Of a stretch of 64,000 bases of DNA, positions 26,370 to 37,188 are shown in pieces. Source of the stretch: Lutjanus erythropterus (Eukaryota > Chordata > Actinopteri > Lutjaniformes > Lutjanidae); assembly GCA_020091685.1 (NCBI GenBank), contig CM034597.1, positions 28,136,388-28,200,387 on the forward strand, given 5' to 3'. A program made the translations under genes and the position numbers. The stretch's first letter is position 1, and every line of letters starts with the position of its first letter. The notes below the pieces were generated by a model. The model saw only the letters and a program-made list of their open reading frames with translations, was not told the DNA's origin and made no database searches.

Positions 26370-26975
26370 CACTTAGAGGAAACACCAGTGGTCATGAAAC
26401 TCCTGCAAAATGCAAAAAGCCGTATCTAGAGCCAGCATTTGGCTTGCCTGTTCTGACCTACTGTAGAAACATGGCAGCCTCCATGGAAGAGGACCCATGA
26501 CTTCTGATGGCTCATTCTCAGATAACAAAAACACAGTGATTCTTATTTTCAGATAATTATATACTAATGAGTGACCAAACTCATTAACAGCTCTTTTGGT
26601 TTTGTTTTTTGTTTTTACAAACATGTAGTTTGGAAAATAATTATGATCCATGACGACAGCAGGGCCGAACTAAAAGAAAAAGTTGCACAGTCTATCTGCT
26701 ACTTCACCACTACTTCTGTCAGATAAACATCAGTTAGACAAGCAGACCACACTTACATATTTAACTAGACAAATCATCTGTCTCTGTCCTTTCTCTGCTA
26801 CTAGAGGATGGAGGTGGGGTGGCAGGTTAACAAGGAGGGTGCATTTTGGTCACTTTGCTAATGAGGGAGGATGGCCCACCTCCTCATCCTCCCTCAAATC
26901 ACCCATTGAATATGTTCCTTCTCTGCCATATTCTGCAAAGAAATTCCCCTAAATATTACACACTGGACCTTTAAA
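26370..26975 (+). mobile_element. MITE, family C
   Basis: Body includes GTATCTAGAGCCAGCATTTG, CTGTAGAAACATGGCAGCC, TCCATGGAAGAGGACCC and the terminus TTACACACTGGACCTTTAAA. The middle (about 26590-26900) differs from other copies and probably carries an insertion. Confidence 0.65.
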
Positions 26976-28805
26976 TATAGGCTTATATCTGTCTTTTATG
27001 CTCAGAGAAATCGGTTATTCCCATAATCCAGTAATTGAGTCTGGGAAAAATTAAAACAATTGTGCATGATTTCATTAAAAAAAAAAATCATCTCTCATGC
27101 TCTCAAGACTAAATGTCTCTTCATTTAATTGCCTCTATTGATAGTTACAGGTAAATGTAAATATATTGCTAAATACTAGAATACTAAAACTTTAATGTCA
27201 GTTCAAGATTATTACTAATTAATCTAAAAAATCTGAAGAACAGCACTAAACACAGATGACAGAGAAAATCTATCACCATCCATCTCAGGTCAGTGAGTGC
27301 CGAGCTGAAGACTGGAGGTGTAAAATGGCTGGTATGGCCATGCATCTGTCCCTGGGCTCGCTGTGCGTCAGTCTGTGCATACAAAGACCCCACACAGACC
27401 CCACAGGCTGTGCATGCATGTTAATAAACAAATCAAATAAAATTCCACAGTGGAGTTGTCCTCTTTTCAGTCTGTCCTTTGACACCTCTTTTTTTTTCCC
27501 ACTTTAATTATGTTGTCTTAAGATGTTTTCATTGCAAAATGATGATGACGGGCTGGAGCGATCCAAATGTCTGCTGTAGCACTTATGCAACTTAATCATA
27601 ATATTCAGGGCATGTTTCCAAAATAAAACCAGTGCAGTGAGCTTCTGTTGAGTCTGGGCTGTAGGCTGCTATGGTTGAGGAGAACAGGGTCTTTGTCTAT
27701 AATTCATAGAGCTAAATGGAACGGAGCAGCCTTCCCTGTCACTACATGTCTGCAGTAAAGCTCCTAATGTAGAGCCAGCAAAGCCAAGAAGTGGAGTGTG
27801 AAAATAAAATACTCCTTAAGTACTGTACGCCACCCAACAAAGACCATGTGTGCACACAAAAGTCTATTTAAATCCACAGACAGCAGAAACCAGACAGAAT
27901 ATTTTGTTTGATGGTGACTTGCAGGTTGATTCCTATAGATTCCTATTTCATTGTGCAAAAATATTAATAACACTACATCAGGGTACACTAGAAATAGTGT
28001 GCCTACATCTTTTTTCCAAAAGTCTGCCCCAAAACAAGAAATAATCAGAGAATTAGAGAAAAATCATTGCAATTTTACAACAATGCATAATTGATGCCTT
28101 GGGAGATTTTCATTGTGTTCAGTTAGATTGAGGAAATAATACAAATAAAAGATAAGAAAATACACTTCATTGATAGAATTAATAGACAGAAAAGATAGAA
28201 AAGCAATTGACAAAAGCCACTGCATGTGAGTGGGTATGTAAAAAGAAGGAGGAAATGAGCAAACTAAAAAAAGGGAGAAAACATAATGTCATTGAAATAA
28301 ACTGTATCCATATTTGTTTTGCAAAGGAAATGCTTAAAATAAGCACATGAACATGCAAAAGAAATAATTTATAGAATATTCCAAAATATTTATACTAAAC
28401 TGTTCAAAATAAATAACAAATATTTTTGGGGGGCAATTACTCCGGTATGAAAGGCATTCAGTTGTTAAGAAAAATGTTAATTCTGTTCATTATAAGGGGC
28501 TGTAAACTCAGCAAACAGTAATAATAAACACTGAATGCTCCCTATGGCTCTTAACAACCGCAGTCAATTTCCCCTCCATAAACAAAAGGACATCCCTTGT
28601 CTTTCCCGTCGTTTATTGCCCTCAGGAGCGGGCTATACTGAAACTGAAAAAAATAAATACCAAAGCTTTCAAAAAAACTGTCATAGTTCATAATGACTCT
28701 TATCATTCACTTTCCTCTGAAAGCGGATGCATTTGAAGGAGTTTTTACCCATGCAGTCATGTGCACAAAGCGTTTACTTCAAACACAAGATAAATTTCAC
28801 TTTAC

Positions 28806-28874
28806 CTCATACTGGAGATACTGTTTCCTCCACTCTGGGGTGATGTGGGACGAAAGATGCTCCGCGAATTTCAT
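28806..28874 (-). CDS. xpr1: xpr1 coding exon 1 (start of SPX domain)
   Basis: The minus strand from the ATG at 28874 codes 23 residues beginning [18 protein letters not shown] and ending QYE, followed directly by a GTAAA donor at 28805. This is the conserved N-terminus of XPR1, the plasma-membrane phosphate exporter of animals, which is also known as a receptor for some murine retroviruses. The stretch opens the SPX domain, which senses inositol pyrophosphates and controls export (family knowledge). The exon ends in phase 0, which matches exon 2. The ATG has A at -3 and lies at the edge of a GC-rich 5' region. The gene runs leftward; intron 1 is about 9.7 kb. Identity is close to certain; which fish paralogue (a or b) cannot be told from 40 residues. 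Confidence 0.96.
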
Positions 28875-29400
28875 TTTGCCGGAACAACTATCCCCTCAAA
28901 CCTCCGTTAAATCCGAGAGAGAGCGGCTGTCCCCTTCTTCTTCCCCGTCGACGCGACTTTTGTTATTTCAGTGAACTTGCTGCTGCTGCTGCTGCTGCTG
29001 CTGGCTCAACATGCGGTGCGTCAGCCCCGGCGGCGGACTCCGCTCCTGCTCCTCTTCACTCCACTTCTGCTGGCTCGTCCCGGTCGGTGCACTCCGAGGA
29101 GCGGATCCCGTCCCACATACTATTTTCACGGGAAGGACTGGTGCAGCGGCAGCGGCCTTGCTGTTACAAACAGGTGGTCGGACGGCAGTTTAACGGAGCC
29201 GGTGAGAGTGGCTCAGTGACTTTGCTCCGTCCCTCCCAGCTGGGCAGGTCTGGGGACATTGCGGTCCGCCATCGCATTGAGCCACAGCGGCGACGTGGTT
29301 GCGTCAGCAAAGCGCGCAGGAGCACCGGCCGGCTGGGCGCTGTTGTCGGGACCTCCTTTGAAAACTATTGGCAGTGCGGTCAGGAAACCCCTCACCTCCA
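28875..29400 (-). promoter_or_regulatory. xpr1: xpr1 5'UTR and CpG-rich promoter
   Basis: Immediately upstream of the xpr1 ATG the sequence becomes GC- and CpG-rich (about 28850-29370) inside AT-rich surroundings, as expected of a CpG-island promoter. A CCAAT box is readable on the minus strand near 29367 (ATTGGC on the plus strand). A (CAG)n run lies in the presumed 5'UTR at 28978-29003. Plus-strand open frames in this stretch are by-products of high GC. The transcription start is not fixed by anything I can see. Confidence 0.7.
28978..29003 (-). repeat. (CAG)n repeat in xpr1 5'UTR
   Basis: About eight TGC/CTG units on the plus strand, so (CAG)n in the xpr1 sense direction, about 105 bases upstream of the start codon. 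Confidence 0.9.
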
Positions 29401-29554
29401 GACCACTGACTCTGGTTTCATCAGGTTTTTGTCTCTGAGATGCCTGTTGCTGTGTGTCTGTAATGAAAGTTGAACTTAAACCAGCGAATAAAGCAAAAAG
29501 TCGGGTCAAAAGTCAGACTCAACTTTATTGTCAACTCTGCCAGGACAGTCCATA

Positions 29555-30080
29555 CTAACAACTGTTTCTTAACCTGGTGATTGAAACTCTAAGGGGATAA
29601 TTTCCAAGATGGCTGTAAAAAATAGAATGAAATAAAAATAACTTTGTGGCAAGCAGCAGGGACATTCACATGCAGCACTCAAAAATATGCAAAGATGGTC
29701 TCAAGAAATTTAACAGCCACCTCACAAGTGGTTAAAACTACAGAGATGTTTACCAGTTAGTACCAAAATAAACCTCTGTGTTCTGAACAGAGAGAAAAAC
29801 TATCAAAAAGTAACATTTGCATTTTTTTTTTAACTATATAGCAATCTTAAACTACATCCAAGCAAGCATGATGGGAAATAACAGCCATATTTTTGACTGG
29901 GGAGTGTTGTTTTGTTTGTTTGTTTGTTTCTTTGCTTGCTTTAATATTAATGGCTCTACCAACAATATGATGTGAGTTTGGTAGCTTTCATGTGTTATGC
30001 AGTAATTCCTGAACAGTCTTACAAGTCTTAGTGATTTTTTGGGGGGAACCTGAATCAAAGAGGTTGAGAACCACTGATGA
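29555..30080. mobile_element. hAT-like non-autonomous element
   Basis: The left end AACTGTTTCTTAACCTGG and right end GAGGTTGAGAACCACTG are imperfect inverted copies of the CAGTG-TTTCTCAACCT type seen at hAT termini. No transposase frame lies between. A related end fragment is at 40796-40830. Confidence 0.5.
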
Positions 30081-30693
30081 TAAAGATCGAAATGCCTTTT
30101 TTCTCAGACCCCTGATGTAAACATACAAGTATTTAAATAACAACAACGATTAAAAAATACCAAAAGTAACAAAATCCTAAGCAATGAACTAAGAATTTAA
30201 ATATTTATAAGTTGGGCAGGAGGTCAAGGGGGACAATAACAAGGCACAGATTACAAACTGTAATGATAATATGAACTGCAATAAATAATTATGGTGAAAG
30301 TAGAATAAATGGTGCAAATACAGTAGGCAGGATGTGCAAGTAATATGTCATCCTCAGAATTAGTAATTAGCAGCAGTTTTGTAAAAAGAAAAGTTATTAT
30401 GGCCAAGATCACATAATGATTACAAATGTACTTTCTTGTCATGATTGACTGTCATCATCCCTTTGTCTCTGCACAGACTTTTTTTTTTCCAGATTCCTGC
30501 TTATTTCTGCATTTCTACAATTTATCTGGAAGTGGGACAGTGAATTATAGACTGTCCTTACTTTTTATCAGAAACCTTTGTTTGTGCTCTGGCACAGCAG
30601 GATAATAGGCTTCCATTAAGGATCTCATTATACTGTCTAAACTCAAAAGTTCCCTAGATGTGTGCTAAATGCATTGAAAGTTACTGAAAGTTA

Positions 30694-30719
30694 AACAACA
30701 ACAACAACAACAACAACAA
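30694..30719. repeat. (ACA)n microsatellite
   Basis: About eight ACA units in a row. Confidence 0.9.
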
Positions 30720-30944
30720 GTTGGACAGGCTACTCTGTGTGTTTCTGAGTTCATCTCATGAGCGTTTGGGGCAGCAGCTCAGTGTCTGTTGCAGTGATGG
30801 AACAGGTGATACTTCATCACTATGCCAACAGCTGCATCTGCTGGACAAACTGTGCTAATGCATTTTGCCTCCAGTGCATCTGAGTTGGATGAGAAGAACA
30901 TATGGGAAAACTTGGCCTTCAAATCTTTTTTTAAAGATGATTTT

Positions 30945-31125
30945 TTGGCTTTTGCCTTTATTTTCTGATAGTGACAGCTGAAGATATGACAGGAAAGCGG
31001 GTAGAGAGAGGGAACGGCATGCAGCAAATGGGCTGCAGGCAGAAATCTGACCAGTGGCTGCTGCAGAGGACTGATAGCACATGGGGCACACGCTCTACCA
31101 ACTGAGCTATAGTGGCACCCCACCT
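30945..31125 (-). mobile_element. tRNA-derived SINE
   Basis: On the minus strand it starts at about 31122 with GGGGTGCCACTATAGCTCAG, followed by TTGGTAGAGC: a tRNA-like head with a clear A box. The B-box position reads poorly (diverged). The body runs through CCCTCTCTCTACCCGCTTTC, and the 3' part reads TGTCACTATCAGAAAATAAA. This is a SINE copy and not a functional tRNA gene: the anticodon arm and acceptor pairing are not maintained. Confidence 0.8.
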
Positions 31126-32924
31126 TCAAATCTTTTTGCCAGAACGGACTTTCAAACATCTGGTTAACTGTCCATTTCAGGGATTTGCAACTGGTTTTTT
31201 TTTGGGGGGGGGGGGGGGCAACCATAGGCCAGACACAGCTGTGATATTAAATGGCTATAATGATGGAAAAATGTCCAATGATGAAAAAAAGAAGCGTTTA
31301 ATTAAAATGGGGCACACATGCATGTAGACGTGGGCTTATAGTAATGCATTTCTACTGTTGGTGCACTCTTTTGAAGTGCCATGTGATGGATTTGTGGATT
31401 AATTATTTTATTGGCAGGGTCCAAAACTTGAAGATTTACAGTAAGCAATGCTTGCCAGATACAGGCTGCGATGACACTAGCAGCAATAGTAGAAGAGGAA
31501 TAATGTAAACAACATGGATGCACAATATTGAGTGAATAAAGTAACCATTTATATATAAAACATACAGTTCATTATCATTACCAATGAACACAGCACATAC
31601 CCCTTTCAGAATAAAGGCCTGATAATGGTTTAATGGTATGAAAAATGTTGTTGGCCATCTTTATGGCTTGTAATTGTTATTACAGTAATAATCAGCATGC
31701 TGTATTTTTATCACAACACCAATTCAACAACTCTATCCCCTAACAAGTTCATCATCATGTTTCATGTTTATGACTGAATATGAACTGATTCTTATCTTCA
31801 TTTATTCACTGATTCAACACCAGATTGTACTTGAAGTGCAAAGCTTTTATTCAGGATGGGGTTATTTTCAGGGGAGACGTCACTTAGTTCTGCACATACT
31901 GTGCACAGTTCAGCTTGATGGAGAACCAACAGCAGAGCAGAAAACACACCAGTCAGTGCTTTATTGTCTCCGCTGTGTCTGATAGAAAGGGAGTTGGATG
32001 AATGTTTGTCATTCAGTTGTTGGTTGTGTCATTTGGAGATGAAAAAGCTTTGTGATTTTGTTTTCTTGTGTAATGATGAGACATAAATGTAGAATATAAA
32101 TAAGCTAATTAATAAAGCACACCAGAAAACATCTGTCGTGTCTTTTACAGTGTATTTCTTTGTGGACTATGTGTGACTTTTAAGTCTGTACTGTACATGT
32201 ACTTATTTATTCATTAGAAGGTGTAATCTACTTAGTTACTTTTACAATCATAGTTGAGTACTGAGTACAATTTGAATTAATATCCAAACCTTTCGTCTGC
32301 ATTTTAGTGGCCGATAATATGATCTGATCACAAACGGAACAGCGGAAAACCAGGACATATAAATGAAAACCAAATCAAAATACTGTGGCAGCACACATTT
32401 GGAGTAACAAATCCATCATTAATCAGTAATCAATTAATTGCAGTTAAGAATTTAACTGATTAAAAATGTGTTGATGGATATTTAATCAATAGTCATGGCA
32501 GTAATTGCACCTCATTTGACACCGTTTTGTCTGGTGGAGCCATTTGTTGAATAAGGAAAATTTAACTTGGACTTAAAATGAGAAAAAAAAAATTACCAAA
32601 AAAAGGAAATGTGTTTTAAGACATATAAATTATTAATGATTAATCACTTGTAGGATAACACACAAAATTTGCAACCTTAGTCTGGAGAGGTGACATGACA
32701 TCAACAGTTAAATGTAACTAATACTCTGAGTAGTTTTTGCAACAAATACTTTGTACTTTTACTTCAGTATTTTTCTAACACCAGTACTTCTTCTTGTAAT
32801 TTAGTAATATTTTAGCAATGTAACAGTACTTCTACTTGAGTAAAGATTTTCAGTACTCTTTCCACCACTGGTGGTAACAGACAATCAAAGACAAATAAAT
32901 TCAACACAAGAGGTACTAAAGGTA

Positions 32925-33125
32925 AGGCAGATTTATTTACAGTTGTACAACACAGGGTTGTATAGCGAGGTTTTGTTGTAGTTGGATGTTGCATGGCAGA
33001 GAGCTGAGGATGACTGAGGCAGTCTCACAGCCTGAGGGAAGAAGCTGCTCCTTAGTCTGGGAGTACAGGAGCAAATACTTCTGTATCTCTGAACAGGCTG
33101 TGCATTGTTCCTGTAGGATGACATG
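32925..33125 (-). mobile_element. LINE 3' end, open frame tail
   Basis: The minus strand codes RYRSICSCTPRLRSSFFPQA, which matches the C-terminal motif (YRSI..RT.RLRNSFFP.A) found near the end of ORF2 in L2/CR1/Rex-type LINEs. A stop and an AATAAA-like AAATAAATC follow. The copy is truncated to its last few hundred bases. A CATCCTACAG acceptor-like sequence sits at its edge, next to the exon array on the same strand. Confidence 0.65.
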
Positions 33126-33202
33126 AATTAATTTATATATCAGACACATATCTGCTAAAAGAAAGACAACTTTCAGAGGTAAAAGGTCCCCATTAAACTT
33201 AC

Positions 33203-33268
33203 ATTGGTTCTCTCCGTGTTCTGCTCGGAGAGAAAAGAGGCAGATCTCAGAGAGCTGAGTGGGGACAC
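33203..33268 (-). CDS. candidate array exon H, phase 1-1
   Basis: A 66-nt open stretch between CTTTTTATTAAG and GTAAGTTTA. It codes VPTQLSEICLFSLRAEHGEN and a split codon, again phase 1-1 and the same length as unit F. It is the last unit on the minus strand before the LINE relic at 32925-33125; a stop would follow at once if spliced to the CATCCTACAG site there. Confidence 0.3.
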
Positions 33269-33592
33269 CTTAATAAAAAGACAGTGGACAAAAGAGAAAG
33301 TGAGACATACAGGCTACTTCTCAAACCAAAACCATAATTTTTCAAAATGATGCAGAAAATCTTAACATTTCACTGGTGAGGCTTTGGCAAACTTACGAGA
33401 GGAATAGTGGAGTGGAGCACAAAGATTTGGTAAGACGGTGATTACAATGATGATGATGATTGGTGCCTGTTGTGGTATCAACTGTGGAGACATACAGCAC
33501 AATCCTCATAGTTTTTCTTGAAGCAAAAACATTATTTCTCAAAACGATGCTGAAAATTTTAACATTTCACAGGAGAGGTGTTTAATACTCAC

Positions 33593-33658
33593 AGGAAGAG
33601 GAGGAGAGCAGAAGCTCATAGTTGCCAGTTGTGGCAACAAGCTGCTGTGTTTGCAGCG
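33593..33658 (-). CDS. candidate array exon F, phase 1-1
   Basis: A 66-nt open stretch after the pyrimidine-rich acceptor CCTCTCTCACTGTACTCAG and before GTGAGTATT. It codes LQTQQLVATTGNYELLLSSS plus a split codon in phase 1-1. The acceptor is the best of the array. An upstream TTAAG site equivalent to that of unit E would not keep this phase. Confidence 0.35.
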
Positions 33659-33829
33659 CTGAGTACAGTGAGAGAGGAATGTGGTGGTACCTTAAAAAAT
33701 GGTAGAATACAGAGAAGAAAGATGAAGTGAGAGATACAGTCCAGTCCTTAAGGTTTCTCTTAAACCAGAATTTCGCAGAACAATGCAGAAAATCGTAACA
33801 TTTCACAGGAGAGATGTTTAGATACTTAC

Positions 33830-33916
33830 AGGAGGAGGAGGCTGAAGGCTCACTGGACACCAGTGTCAGATGATGAGGAGCTGTCAGATGTTTTGATGTT
33901 TTGGTGAGGGAGGTGC
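33830..33916 (-). CDS. candidate array exon E, phase 1-1
   Basis: An 87-nt open stretch between TTTTTAAG and GTAAGTATC. It reads TSLTKTSKHLTAPHHLTLV then SSEPSASSS plus one base, in phase 1-1. It shares the SEP.ASSS ending with unit D, which shows common origin by duplication. The acceptor has only a short T run. Confidence 0.35.
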
Positions 33917-34030
33917 CTTAAAAATTAGAGTGGACAAAAGATAAAGTGAGACATACAGCCCAAAATCTTAATTTATCAAAATGATGGAGACAATTTTAAC
34001 ATTTATCATGAGAGACTTTGAGACACTTAC

Positions 34031-34129
34031 AACAGGAGGAGGAGGCCAGAGGCTCACAGGAGCTTGTTGATGGATACCAGTGTGAGAGAAGGTCAGCTGA
34101 GGCGTTTGTGGAGGAGCTGTAGCTTGTGT
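34031..34129 (-). CDS. candidate array exon D, phase 1-1
   Basis: A 99-nt open stretch between TCTCTGCACAG and GTAAGTGTC. Reading with two bases of a split codon first, it codes serine-rich text including SYSSSTNASADLLSHWYPS and ends CEPLASSSC plus one base. Phase 1 at both ends fits after exon 2 of the unrecognised gene (ending at 37189) and before unit E. There is no homologue I recognise, and no proof of expression. Confidence 0.35.
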
Positions 34130-35029
34130 CTGTGCAGAGAAAATGGGTATGATGAGAAAAGCCAGCCAAATCCTTAAGATGTTTTTCAAACCAAAACCAT
34201 AATTTCTCAAAATGATGCAAAAATTGTTAACATTTCATAAGAGAGGCATTAAGATACTTACAAGAGGAGGAGGAAGCCAGAGGCTCAATGGTGCCTGTTG
34301 CTGGACACCAGTATCAGAGGAGGCCTTGATGTATTTTTCATGGTCAGAGGACAGCATTCAATGAGGTACCTTAAGAATTAGAGTGGACAAAAGATAAAGT
34401 GAAACATACAGTCCATTCCTTTTTTTTTTTCTCAAACCAAAACGATGCAGAAAATCTTAACATTTCATCAGAGAGTTTTTAAAGATACTTACAAGAGGAG
34501 GTGGAGGCCAGAGTCTCATTGGTGCCTGTTGCTGGACACCAGTGTGAGAGGAAGCCTTGATCCGTATTCATCAAGGTCAGAGGAGACGTTTAGAGAGGAG
34601 GTGTAGCTTTTGTTTTTTCAGAGGCGATCGATATGGTGAGGGAAGAATTCAAGGAGGTACCTTTAAAATTGAAATAGACAAAGAAGAAAGATAAAGTGAA
34701 ACATACAGTATTATCCTTCTTCAAACCAAAAAGATTATTCCTCAAAATTAGGCAGACAACAGAACATTTTGGTTCTGACATACTTACAGGAAGAAGGGAT
34801 AGTGGAGTGGAGCACAGTGGAGACACCCAAGTCGTTTTTTAGCCACAGGCTCATTGGTGGCAGCAACTGTAGAAACTACGATTGCAGCTGTGCAGAGGCA
34901 ATGAGGAAGGAGAGGCAGGGCTTTGTCTTGACTTTTAACTGTAGGAGAGCATGTAGTAGGAAACTGGACGGATTGCAGTTTCTGTGGTTGATGAGGTGAC
35001 AGCTGCTTTGTTCTTTGTTATTTGTTCTT

Positions 35030-36580
35030 TGTTCTGGCACAGAGGTAGGCCTTTGCTCATAGTTGGTCGGTGGTAGGAGGATTTGTCCGACCAAAACGCC
35101 CTCTAGGGCCTTTGTAGAGCAGGTAGGGATCTTGGAATTCTTTGAGGTAGAAGGCCTTCATACTGTCAAGGTGTCTCTAGTGCCTTGCAACCACTCCCAA
35201 GCCCGGGCATTTTTTTTTTTTTTTTTTTGTAGTCTATGCCTTACCAGACTACACTTTGTGAGTGAGAGCACAAGGTAACTGAGGAGTTGGTACAGGATAT
35301 GTCTTTGCCAAAGCCAGCGACTGACCTGGTGCATTAAACCTAGCAACCCACTGGATCAGCTACTGGCTTGACTGATCACGAGCTTCCCAGGATGGTAACC
35401 GGCACACTGGGGCTGACGACCCGCAGACCAGCGACTGGCTCGGCTGGTCACTGTCTTCTGAGGATGGTCACAAACAAGCCAGGAGTAGGCACCTGTTGAA
35501 ACAGCTACTGGCTTGGCTGGTCCTTAGCTCCTGAGGCTAGTTACTGACATGCTGAGGCTAACCAGATTAGGTACTAATGGTTGCCTTCTTCTCTTGTATT
35601 CATGAGAGCAGGCATCGCTTCCCTGCTCTCATGTCTGTGAAGATTTGCAGTCACCCAGGTCATGGCATTCATAGAAAAAGTAATCTTAGGAAACTGGACT
35701 TGGTTGGGTTTTTGTAGACGTTTTACTGACTAGTTGGGAGTTTCAGGTATTTAACTTCTGAGGGGTTTTAACATCTGAAGGCAAAACGAAGGCGTGGCTC
35801 GGCGCATTTGCTGTTTTGTGCTCAGCGGACTGGAGTAACAATCATAATCACAAAACAACTTCATTCATGGTCATTCTCTTCCTCACACAGGAATGTCGAT
35901 TAGTTAAGTGTTATTTGAACATATTTTCTATCAGCAATAAAGTGTAGATATTAAAGCTAAAAGCGTTCGCATGTGTCTCGCGCACACGTCACTACAATCA
36001 CTTTTCATTAATGTTAAACAGCCGTACGCGCATGTGTCTTTAAAGATAAACTCACTAATAAGGAATATATATATACATAAAGCCTAATAAATCTAAACTG
36101 ACCGGCAAAGTGAGCGCGGGCGGCATCACAGCTGTCAGTTGACAGCTGCTTCAGCGGGTGTCTAGTCCTGACGTGCAAGAGACCATCCTCAGAAGATAAT
36201 GACCAGCTGAGCCATTCACTGATCCAACGGGTTGCAAGCCTCAGTGTACTAGTTGCCATCCTGGGAAGCTAGAGACCAGTCAAGTCAGCAGCTGATCCAG
36301 TGGGTTGCTAGGTTTAATCCATTAGTCGAATTGACAGCTGGCTTCTAATTTCTCACCGCCAGCCTCTCAGCACTTGCTTATCATTGACCAGATCAGTAGC
36401 TGGCTTTAGCCTTAATTTTTTTCCTGTACCTTGTACTTCCTCAGTTAACCCTCCATTTAATCTATTTCTACTGGGTGCTCTCCTTTCTTTTTTTTTTTTT
36501 AAAGAAAGTCTCCCGGGCGTGTAAATAGTTAGTGGGAGTGGTAAAATTTAGGCCTACCTCTGTGCCAGATCCCTGCTCTC
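35030..36580. repeat. large imperfect inverted repeat (fold-back)
   Basis: Arms at about 35030-35470 and 36180-36580 are inverted copies with indels. The clearest blocks are an exact 29-base match (35333-35361 with 36290-36318, containing CCTAGCAACCCACTGGATC) and an exact 19-base match (35034-35052 with 36550-36568, CTGGCACAGAGGTAGGCCT). The left arm contains a tandem repeat of about 73 bp (ACTGGCTTGACTG-type units at 35357, 35430 and 35503). The central part of about 700 bases has no transposase frame. Either a fold-back transposon or an inverted duplication inside the minus-strand gene. Confidence 0.7.
35601..35633. repeat. perfect 12-bp hairpin
   Basis: CATGAGAGCAGG at 35601-35612 and CCTGCTCTCATG at 35622-35633 are exact complements around a 9-base loop, inside the centre of the fold-back region. 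Confidence 0.85.
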
Positions 36581-36593
36581 CTCATGACTGTGT

Positions 36594-36658
36594 TTACGGT
36601 CTCCTCACAACCGTCCAGCTCCATTGCTCAATGTCCTGCTCTTGGTTAGTTGTGTCAG
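36594..36658 (-). CDS. candidate alternative last exon of the unrecognised gene
   Basis: After the acceptor ATTTTTAATTTCAG the minus strand is open in the phase left by the exon ending at 37189: the split codon gives A, then DTTNQEQDIEQWSWTVVRRP and a TAA at 36596-36594. This would close a protein of about 539 residues. It lies at the outer edge of the fold-back repeat, and its distal end carries a donor-like AGAGGTAGGC, so it could also be an internal exon read-out. It competes with the model that joins exon 2 to the exon array. Confidence 0.35.
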
Positions 36659-37188
36659 CTGAAATTAAAAATGTATGAAATGTTAAGTCTGACGTTCAGT
36701 TGCACACCTGCACCCCTCAAACCACAGCAAATTTTATTCTCTTGTTTTGTAGCAGGTTGTTACAGAATACATGCTAAACAAGGGCAAGTAGGTCAAATTT
36801 GCACTTAAATGTACATCCATCACTGAGCTTCATGCATCTCTGTGCACACAATTCAAATTTTTAACGCCTGTATAGTGTAGAATGAACATCATATATGGTA
36901 AATAATTTGTAAGAGCCAAAATGTAATTGATGAATGTTGTAAGGATGTTCAAAATCAAAACCATAATTTGTTTTGTTATAAATTAGAAGAAAATTGCAAC
37001 TAAACAAATTGACAACAGCTGTTTCCAATTTTCTCTGTGAATTTTCTGATGAATTGTAAATGTAACGAACGTAAATTAATTAGATAATTTAAAACACAGG
37101 CCAAATATTCAAGCCTACTCCACATTAAAAAAGACAATGCAGACTTCTATGAAGCTTTAACTGGAAGTATAAAAATTGACTTTCTTAC

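Larger units (their letters stand above)
19138..28805 (-). other. xpr1 intron 1
   Basis: A 9.7-kb intron between the two xpr1 exons. It contains the family A MITE at 22067-22536, the polypurine tract at 22840-23035, family D copies at 23813-24055 and 26105-26360, and family C copies at 24385-24720 and 26370-26975. No coding exon is supported. Confidence 0.85.
29240..33180. other. intergenic region left of the unrecognised gene
   Basis: No supported gene. It holds the outer edge of the xpr1 CpG island, a hAT-like element (29555-30080), a (CAA)n run, a tRNA-SINE (30945-31125), a family E fragment (32690-32880) and a LINE 3' end (32925-33125). The remaining AT-rich sequence, 31.2-32.7 kb, shows nothing I can name. 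Confidence 0.6.
33180..34870 (-). repeat. tandem array of eight exon/intron-like units
   Basis: On the minus strand, donor-like sites (GTAAGT or GTGAGT type) end at exon bases 34788, 34493, 34262, 34031, 33830, 33593, 33397 and 33203, so the spacing is 295, 231, 231, 201, 237, 196 and 194 bases. Each exon-like piece ends in a serine-codon-rich CCTCCTCCTC stretch just before the donor. Most units begin after TTAAG or CACAG acceptors. The intervening 'introns' also repeat: GTATGTCTCACTTTATC and CATCATTTTGA-type words recur in most units. At least four units are open from acceptor to donor in phase 1-1; unit C has a stop in that frame, B is open only from an internal acceptor, and A and G change phase. 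Both duplicated exons of a real gene and decayed copies fit. Confidence 0.7.

Noticed and set aside
28971-29473. plus-strand frames of 60-128 residues in the CpG island
   Set aside because: Stops are rare because of high GC; the xpr1 5'UTR and promoter on the other strand explain the region.
31070-31125. tRNA gene
   Set aside because: The tRNA-like head continues into a SINE body, and the B box and stem pairing are eroded.
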